A stretch of 64,000 bases of DNA from Toxorhynchites rutilus septentrionalis (taxonomy: Eukaryota > Arthropoda > Insecta > Diptera > Culicidae), in NCBI RefSeq assembly GCF_029784135.1, contig NC_073744.1, forward strand, positions 78,099,935 to 78,163,934, given 5' to 3'. The notes beneath the pieces are model-generated. The model was not told the origin of the DNA, ran no database searches, and saw only the letters and a list, made by a program, of their open reading frames with translations. Positions 58,076 to 64,000 of the stretch are shown one piece after another. The translations under genes were made by a program, and so were the position numbers. Each line of letters opens with the position of its first letter. Positions within the stretch are counted from its first letter, which is position 1.

Positions 58076-58334
58076 ATATTATGGCACTAACGGTTTTAGT
58101 CTTAACGCCGTCTCGAGTTGGGTCATTCTTAATTAGTAGTTAGTTGATATTCATGGCTCCCGCGGTCAAGTGGCTTGCATCACACATATGCCCAGAGTTC
58201 GGGTTATATTCCCATTTAGAATACATCCCAGACGTGTTATTTGGAATAGAATTCTCAACTAAGTACTAATAAAAATGATGCAAGTTATATAATGCTGGGA
58301 CGGCGAAGTTCCTCTAGGAACGTTAGTGTTGTCA
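58076..58334. repeat. Two SINE fragments head-to-head
   Basis: 58076-58153 is a minus-strand 3' SINE fragment (GGCACTAACGGTTTTAGTCT on +). 58154-58334 is a plus-strand copy starting with a worn tRNA head (CCCGCGGTCAAGTGGCTTGC) and ending GTTCCTCTAGGAACGTTAGT. Their tails face outward, forming a palindrome. Both belong to the long SINE family. Confidence 0.75.
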
Positions 58335-58572
58335 AAAAAGGAACAGTTATTCTAGATTTCAAGGAACAGATCAAGCATGTTCCACCAAAAACACCTGTTA
58401 TAATTATTACATTTCAAAAATATATCAATTGTTCATGTGATTCCGGTTTCCGTTTTTTTCTATTTTTATATAGATGTTTTCTACACTCTACGAATTTTAA
58501 AATGAGCCATGTAACGAAATATTTGTGGATTTGAAATACATATTACGCAAAATCGTTATTCCATTATATATT

Positions 58573-58800
58573 ACTAGCTGATCCGGCTAAGTTTGTCCCA
58601 CCCAAAATTTATGTTTTGTTATCAATACATTCAAACATTCAGGTTTTCTTACCAAGCGCACGTTCATGGGTCCAATCGCAAAACTGTTCGTCGATTGATC
58701 TTCTAATCGACCCTTCAAAATTACCTTTCACTATAAAATTTCTGCTACTTCTACCAAAACTCATTAAAACATCAGATTATTTTTAGACACAATTCTCGTT
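58573..58800 (+). repeat. Dispersed repeat starting ACTAGCTGATCCGGC
   Basis: Matches the start of 59602-59830 (ACACTAGCTGATCGTATGAC) and shares a following TCAATRCATTSAACATT-type block. Non-coding. Confidence 0.5.
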
Positions 58801-58812
58801 CAAGATTTTCCA

Positions 58813-59084
58813 CTCTTCTATTAAATGGCACTAACGTTCATAGAGGAACTTCGCCGTCTCAACGTAGTATTACTTGCGTCATTTTAATTAGTAATTTGTT
58901 GAGATTTCTATGCCAAATAACACGCCTTAAATGCATTCTGAGTGGCAAGCTATAGAATACGCGTGACTACAGTGTAAGACGAAGGAAATTTCTTTGACGA
59001 AAAATTCCCCCGACCAGAACGGGAAACGAACCCGAGCCCCCGGCATGTCAGGTTTGACGCTAACCACTCGGCCACGGGAGCACC
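58813..59084 (-). mobile_element. tRNA-derived SINE (long family), copy 5
   Basis: Target duplication TCAAGATTTTCCA (58800-58812) versus TCAAGATATTCCA (59085-59097), one mismatch. The A-box region is intact; the B box is mutated to GGGTTCGTTTCCCG. Same length class as copy 4. Confidence 0.9.
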
Positions 59085-59097
59085 TCAAGATATTCCA

Positions 59098-59601
59098 ATC
59101 ACTTGTAAATAACATGTTTCTCCGTTACATGGAATCGAACATTTCGATACAGAACATATGATAGTATAAAGACAGCCCTAAATCGAACAATTCCTTCCTC
59201 GAATTTTGCTCTATTCAAAACATTCGGCGATCCATTTTTATTTATATAGATAGAAGAAGATATAGTAGAGCGTTTCATCACATTAAAATTCATTTCCACG
59301 TTCGAACAAAGATGGACTAACAACGCTTGTCACTGTGTAATTTAAGAACATATGGGAATAAAATTTTCCGAATTTTCCCATTTTTCATTTTCCGAAAATT
59401 TTTAATTGTCATGTTTAATTGGAACGTGTTTGGTTGAAATATGTGTAATATTTTCATGGGACCCCCTCTCCATTCCAGAGGAGGGAGAGGTGTCATATCA
59501 TCATAGAAACATTTTTGATCGCCCTGAAAAGTTTTTTTTATTGTAGAATCAATTGACGATAATTGATTGATGATTTATTCTTGCTCTCGAAATACAATAC
59601 A
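59098..59601. other. No gene; repeat scrap
   Basis: Near 59460-59540 is a piece related to the 34075-34860 repeat. Otherwise nothing. Confidence 0.4.
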
Positions 59602-59830
59602 CTAGCTGATCGTATGACGCAATTTGTTTCTTGTCAATGCATTGAACATTTACCTCGGGCGCTATTCCGGTGGCCTTTTTCGCAATTGACATAGACTCGG
59701 CTACAGTCGATTATATACTTGTTGCACCAGCACCATTATTCCACATCTCATAACTACATCAATATATCTTTGGCACAACATGGAAACAACAGCAATGGCA
59801 GTACTTGCAAGTATCAAATATCATGCTACA
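59602..59830 (+). repeat. Dispersed repeat related to 41362-41550
   Basis: Blocks CCGGTGGCCTTTTTCGCAAT, ATTGACATAGACTCGG and CATGGAAACAACAGCAATG match the intronic copy. Confidence 0.7.
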
Positions 59831-60122
59831 TGATCTTTAGTATTGCCTCAGTGGAATCGCACCTTTAGACATCGTTTGCACAACGTAAACCAAGCGCCAA
59901 ACAAGCGTTCGCCATGGCATGCATACAGAGCCATATATTGCTGGCTTGAAGCTACAAGGAATATTAACACTTCTCATCATTTTGCGCTATTCTCTAATGA
60001 AACATGTTAATATTACCTCGAAAAAAAATTGCATTACTTTCTCATGCTCAAGATAAGCGCAGCTGTCATCCTTAGTGGAGAAAGTTTTGATACTGGCGAG
60101 CGCAACCCAAATTTTGACACCC
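59831..60122. other. No gene recognised
   Basis: AT-rich; contains the right flank of the mariner remnant. Confidence 0.4.
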
Positions 60123-60867
60123 TTAATGAAAGACGTAGTTCGACGTCAAACAGGTAGTAATCGGACGGAGCAATGTCTGGAGAATACGGCGGGTGGGATT
60201 TCGCGATTTCGCGGTATTGTCGTGCTGCAAAATAACTTTATCGTGTCTTTGCTCGTATTGTGACCGTTTTTCCTTCAGTACACGGCTCAAACGCATCAAT
60301 TGTCGTCGGTAGAGGTCCCCCCTAATGGTTTCATTCGGTTTTAGCAGTGCATAGTACACCACACCACATCACACACTAAATAGACAGCATAGTCTTCTGG
60401 CCGTGAATATTCCACACGGCCATCGATGTTGATGCATGGCCGAGGTATCCATACGTTGCCCGACGTTTAGGATTGTCGTAATGGACCCACATTTCATCGC
60501 CAGTAACGATAAAAAAAAACCAGTAAAAAAAAACTCTTTCTTTTATGCCGTAGCAGTTGTTCGCACGTGAAAAAAACGGCGTTCGACGTCTCGCCGCTTC
60601 AATTCATATGGCACCCACTGTCCTATCTTTCGGATCATTCCCATTGCTTTTAAACGATCGGATATTTTACTGTTTACTGTTTACTGCTCCAAGTGTATCT
60701 GCAAGCTCTTGTTGCGTTTGTGACAGATCTTGATCGATTAAAGCCTCCAAAGCCTTCATCTTTAAACATTTTTGGCGGTCCGGAATGTCTTCCAAGTCAA
60801 AATTACCACTTTTAAACAGTGCAAACCACGTCTGATACGTTCGCTCAGTTGGAGCATGGTCACCATA
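60123..60867 (-). pseudogene. Mariner transposase remnant with several frameshifts
   Basis: Minus strand: N-terminal part GDHAPTERTYQTWFALFKSG and FDLEDIPDR near 60865-60770, then LIDQDLSQTQQELADTL (helix-turn-helix). A broken middle holds KRRATYGYLGHASTSMAVW near 60470. The later block reads YYALLKPNETIRGDLYRRQL, EKRSQYEQRHDKVILQHDN (60362-60170), the region of the second catalytic aspartate. A GDE-like motif (VTGDEMWVHYDN) lies at about 60500. The C-terminus and ends are lost. Confidence 0.87.
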
Positions 60868-61089
60868 TCTTCATATTGAAGTAATGAAGTAACACTCCCC
60901 GCAAAAACACTCTCGTTGGTACGAAATTCGATATATTCGAAGTGGCAAAAAAACTAGGTTGTTTAAGCTTCAACTTTTTGACAAATAGTGAAAAAGACGT
61001 CCAGAAGACACTGTCCAAAGAATGTCTGGAAATTTGATTCACTGGAATAATAATCAAGTTATGCCATCTGTTGTAAAACCGATGAAACT
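60868..61089. other. No gene recognised
   Basis: Short spacer, AT-rich. Confidence 0.4.
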
Positions 61090-61740
61090 TACCGGTACAC
61101 CTGTGTTATTTTTCGTTTTTAAGTTATGATTTTACAAAGTTAACATGTTTTCATTCTTTGTTCAATATTTCTATGCGACTAGACTGGATGTATCCGACTG
61201 CAATTCAAATAATTGGCAAATGTGTCCTTTTTCCAAAAAAGGCTGGCTAAACGGTTTTAATTTGATATATCGATCATCTGAATCGGTACAGTAGTTAAAA
61301 AATAATAACTTTTTGAACAAAGTCATTATTGAAAAAAAATCATTATTGAAAAGAAAAATCATTTCTTGGACCATCGGTTAACTTTTAAGAAAAAAGCGCG
61401 TCTCTGGTTTCGACAAATGTTATGTGAAAAAAAATCAGCTTTCAAGAAAAAATATAAAAAAATATGGCGCCCCTAAACTATAAAAAACAAATTCAATCAA
61501 TAATTATGAAAATAGAATCCATTTTTTTGCAAGTGTAATATTTTTTCAAAGAAGACTAGTTGCATTTAATTTTATTTATTGATCATCTAAATCGGTCTAG
61601 TAGTTCAAAAGTTATATTTTTTTGAAATATATATAATATATAACATTTTTGGAAAAAATGGAAGAAGTTGATTTTTTGGAATGGAAACCCTAGAATGGAA
61701 ATGGGCACCATAATAAAAAAATAAAAAATTGTAATGGGTT
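61090..61740. repeat. Dispersed AT-rich repeat, related to 15838-17260
   Basis: Shares CTTTGTTCAATATTTCTATG, ATCGATCATCTGAATCGG and GACCATCGGTTAACTTTTA blocks with the 14-17 kb array. Non-coding. Confidence 0.7.
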
Positions 61741-63174
61741 GTATCTAGGACACGACCGAAGTTTTCGACGTAGAACTACGGAATTAGATTATTCAATCCA
61801 CTTGTTTATCACTTCGGATATTATTTTAGAATGCATCGAAATTTTTGTAATATTTTTTTAGCTATTTAATTTTTTATTACTTCAGTAGACTCGAAAGAGT
61901 CGAGTAGAGTCGAAAGCTATCAGCACTTCTCGTTCATTTGGTTCAACTCGCATCATTATCCTTCCCACTCAGATATCGATCACAAACTATGAACCGATTT
62001 GCTCCTATATTCCGTCTTGAGATGTGATCGAACCTCACAACATGCAACAGTAAGGTTTATGGCATACTTTCATGAAATATACGTTTATCTAAATAAATTC
62101 AGTGTATATCTATATTCCAAAATTCTGGATATTCTTCCATATCCGCACTAGCACAAAAAATTATCGTATGCTGCACTTCTTTGACGTAGCACACCTCGAT
62201 GCAGAGGGTTTCCTCTCCTTGTATCGAACTGTGTATGTATGTGTGTGAAATCAACATTAGGCATGAATGATATCCGCTTGTTGTGTTATGCTTACTCGCA
62301 TATGTGTTTTCATTCTATTATATTATTGGTTTCCGCCTCTAGCCCTGAGAAGGGCCCTTGTGGAAAGAAACTCTATTTCATACTCTTCCTTCACTAGTCA
62401 AGAAAACAATCCTCTCCCGCTCGACGCTCTGCGGCAACCATGTTGCTTCGATGACCACCAAACGAGAAGTGGTGTGGCTTTAAATCGCGGATGGCTTCTT
62501 TAAACCCAATATGTTGATAACGGGCAGAAACGAATGTATCAGTTGCTCGTTATTGACAGCTTTGTTCGGGAATGTACACAAATCGGCAGAACAAATGTAT
62601 GGGAAAATGAAAATGCTTCCAGTTTTCATTAATTTAAACTGTTTAGGCATTAGTGGACTGTACTGTATAGTATATCAAACAAATCTTAGAGAATTTCCGA
62701 TTCCATTGATGTGCAAAGTATCAGAATTTGTTCGCTGTGAAAATAGTTATTAACGTTAACTTTATTTCACAAAAACGTGACCTGTTTTCTGATTTGGCAC
62801 CCTTCCTCAAAGACCTCTACGTCAAAAAATATGGGTTTAATGTTTTGCGATGAAGAACTACACTACCACTTCTCACGAGAATCGGAGAACCACTACATCG
62901 GTTTGACATGGAATGGCTGTATATATATTTTTTTTTCTTAATTTTATCGTATATTTGTTTTTTTATATTACACATATTGAACTTTGCTGTAGATCTTTCT
63001 CTCTCACACATAGACGTCCCTCGCCTTAGCAGATTCGCAAGACAAAATGAACGGATTGCATCGCAATTTAAAAATAAAAAACTCTAACCAGAAAAATGCC
63101 AAAAAATAAAAAATAAATCTACAAATAGATCAGATGTCAATATGTTGAGTCTTAAAATTTTAAATCCACAAACA
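61741..63174. other. No gene recognised; repeat-like, with a histone-type stem-loop
   Basis: It contains a TTTCGACGTAGAACTACG block of dispersed-repeat character and, at 62341-62356, the stem-loop described separately. Open frames at 62267 and 62511 carry no domains. Confidence 0.4.
62341..62356 (-). promoter_or_regulatory. Histone mRNA-like 3' stem-loop
   Basis: The minus strand reads GGCCCTTCTCAGGGCT, matching the histone stem-loop consensus GGYYYTTYTNARRRCC at 15 of 16 positions, with a G-T closing pair instead of G-C. The 5' flank CCACAAG is loosely like the CCAAA of histone mRNAs. No histone coding sequence is visible upstream on that strand. Confidence 0.4.
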
Positions 63175-63176
63175 TA

Positions 63177-63408
63177 TGAGGGGCTTAGAATGCAAGGGGT
63201 GTAAGTGACTTGATCGATTTCTCTTCATCACCTTTTTCTTTAGTTAATAACTCAACTGCAAAAACGTTCCAATTTAAGTTTGCTATAGAGTCCGATAGAT
63301 GAGGTTCTGACCTATCTTCCACATTGCCAAATACAGTACGGAATGTATTTGCAGCTAAGCCAAAAAAGAGAGTCGATGTAAAGAAATCGATTCATTCTAA
63401 GCCCCTCA
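63177..63408. mobile_element. TA-flanked MITE (232 bp)
   Basis: Perfect 16-bp inverted ends TGAGGGGCTTAGAATG / CATTCTAAGCCCCTCA, flanked by TA at 63175-63176 and 63409-63410. Subterminal blocks also pair loosely (GATCGATTTCTCTT versus the complement of the right side AATCGATTTCTTTA). No ORF. The TA target suggests Tc1/mariner mobilisation. Confidence 0.9.
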
Positions 63409-63410
63409 TA

Positions 63411-64000
63411 TATAATCATCGATTTCATGAAAAAATGCGGACAGTGAAAAATAGCAAACAAAAATACGATGAATCCTCAAAATATTATGAAAAAAAAATT
63501 ATACATTCAAGAAACATATAGAACAGCAGTGCTTGGACCCAGTATTGATCTTAATTTAAAAATTTCTTTATTTCGAATTAAAATTAAAAAAAAAAGAAAT
63601 ACTCTGAAAACCTGAAAAGAACACATCAAGACACGTACAGCCGAGTTTAAGTGAATATGAAAGTTAAAAAAAAAATTTCGAAACACAAAAAAATGAACTT
63701 GCCATTCGCCAGTATACCTTCTATACCATTACATATGGTACATTCACACAGTAGCCATTTAGGCGTAAGGGTATTCTTTCTGTTCTTCCATTATCCAGTT
63801 GGACCACCGGACAGCGGAGACAGTTGATTGATCATTATTGAGTTCTTTATAGAACAGTAGCCCGATGTGTCTGGCAGAGCAGAGCAGTTGTATGGATGAA
63901 TCGATCTTATTTCGACCGTGGATCGATCTCCATCGCTGATGATTGTTGCGTGGACGTAGCTATTCTGTAACAACACAAAGATGGTCAATGAGGGCCCTGA
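63411..64000. other. No gene recognised to the window edge
   Basis: A-rich to about 63700. The last 220 bp is more complex and open on the minus strand (63791-63988), with no recognised family; it may continue beyond the window. Confidence 0.4.

Overview
The window looks like a gene-poor, transposon-dense piece of a dipteran genome, most probably a culicine mosquito (Aedes/Culex-type). The reasons are the AT-rich eukaryotic sequence with long introns, several tRNA-derived SINE families with mosquito-like heads, Tc1/mariner relatives including one resembling the mosquito ITmD37E group, BEL/Pao and I-type retroelements, and many TTAA- and TA-flanked miniature elements. The species call is inference. 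Only two protein-coding genes are well supported.

Host genes. A phytanoyl-CoA dioxygenase domain-containing protein 1 gene (PHYHD1-like, + strand) has a tiny candidate first exon at 40247-40264, a main exon at 40575-41128 and a last exon at 55983-56265. The exon 2/exon 3 intron is about 14.9 kb and filled with mobile DNA. A single-exon NIT2-type omega-amidase gene (- strand, 56837-57673, TATA box at 57741-57747) lies tail-to-tail with it. Weaker candidates are possible 5' exons near 12144-12470 (-), 19865-20534 (+) and 30902-31199 (+), and two small single-pass membrane ORFs (22954-23094 +, 27264-27455 -).

Layout. 0-5 kb: a compound palindrome (about 758-3518) with a TTAA MITE and a SINE inserted in one arm, plus a second MITE copy at 4258-4992. 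5-10 kb: mariner-type transposase remnants (5457-6168, 9041-9767) and SINEs. 10-20 kb: AT-rich dispersed and tandem repeats, a CR1-group LINE 3' end (17445-18085) and a foldback element (18222-18600). 20-34 kb: BEL/Pao scraps, a TIR element (25715-26415), a TTAA-flanked piggyBac-like element carrying a membrane ORF (26995-28763) with the third MITE copy sharing its right TTAA, and an RTE-like 3' end. 34-38.3 kb: degenerate tandem repeats, a hAT transposase tail, a mariner-derived foldback, a SINE and a mariner deletion derivative. 38.3-57.8 kb: the two genes; the large intron holds a 24-bp perfect hairpin, a tandem repeat, a mariner split by a SINE, a CR1-group LINE, a mariner MITE and an I-type LINE (48412-55233, 12-bp target duplication) that is itself split by a 1085-bp hAT-like element (50051-51135, 8-bp duplication). 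58-64 kb: SINEs, mariner remnants, dispersed repeats, a histone-type stem-loop and a TA-flanked MITE.

No operon, CRISPR, rRNA or free-standing tRNA gene is visible. The most informative feature is the nested insertion record: several insertions have exact target duplications, and some have an uninserted copy of the same site elsewhere in the window, so relative order can be read directly.
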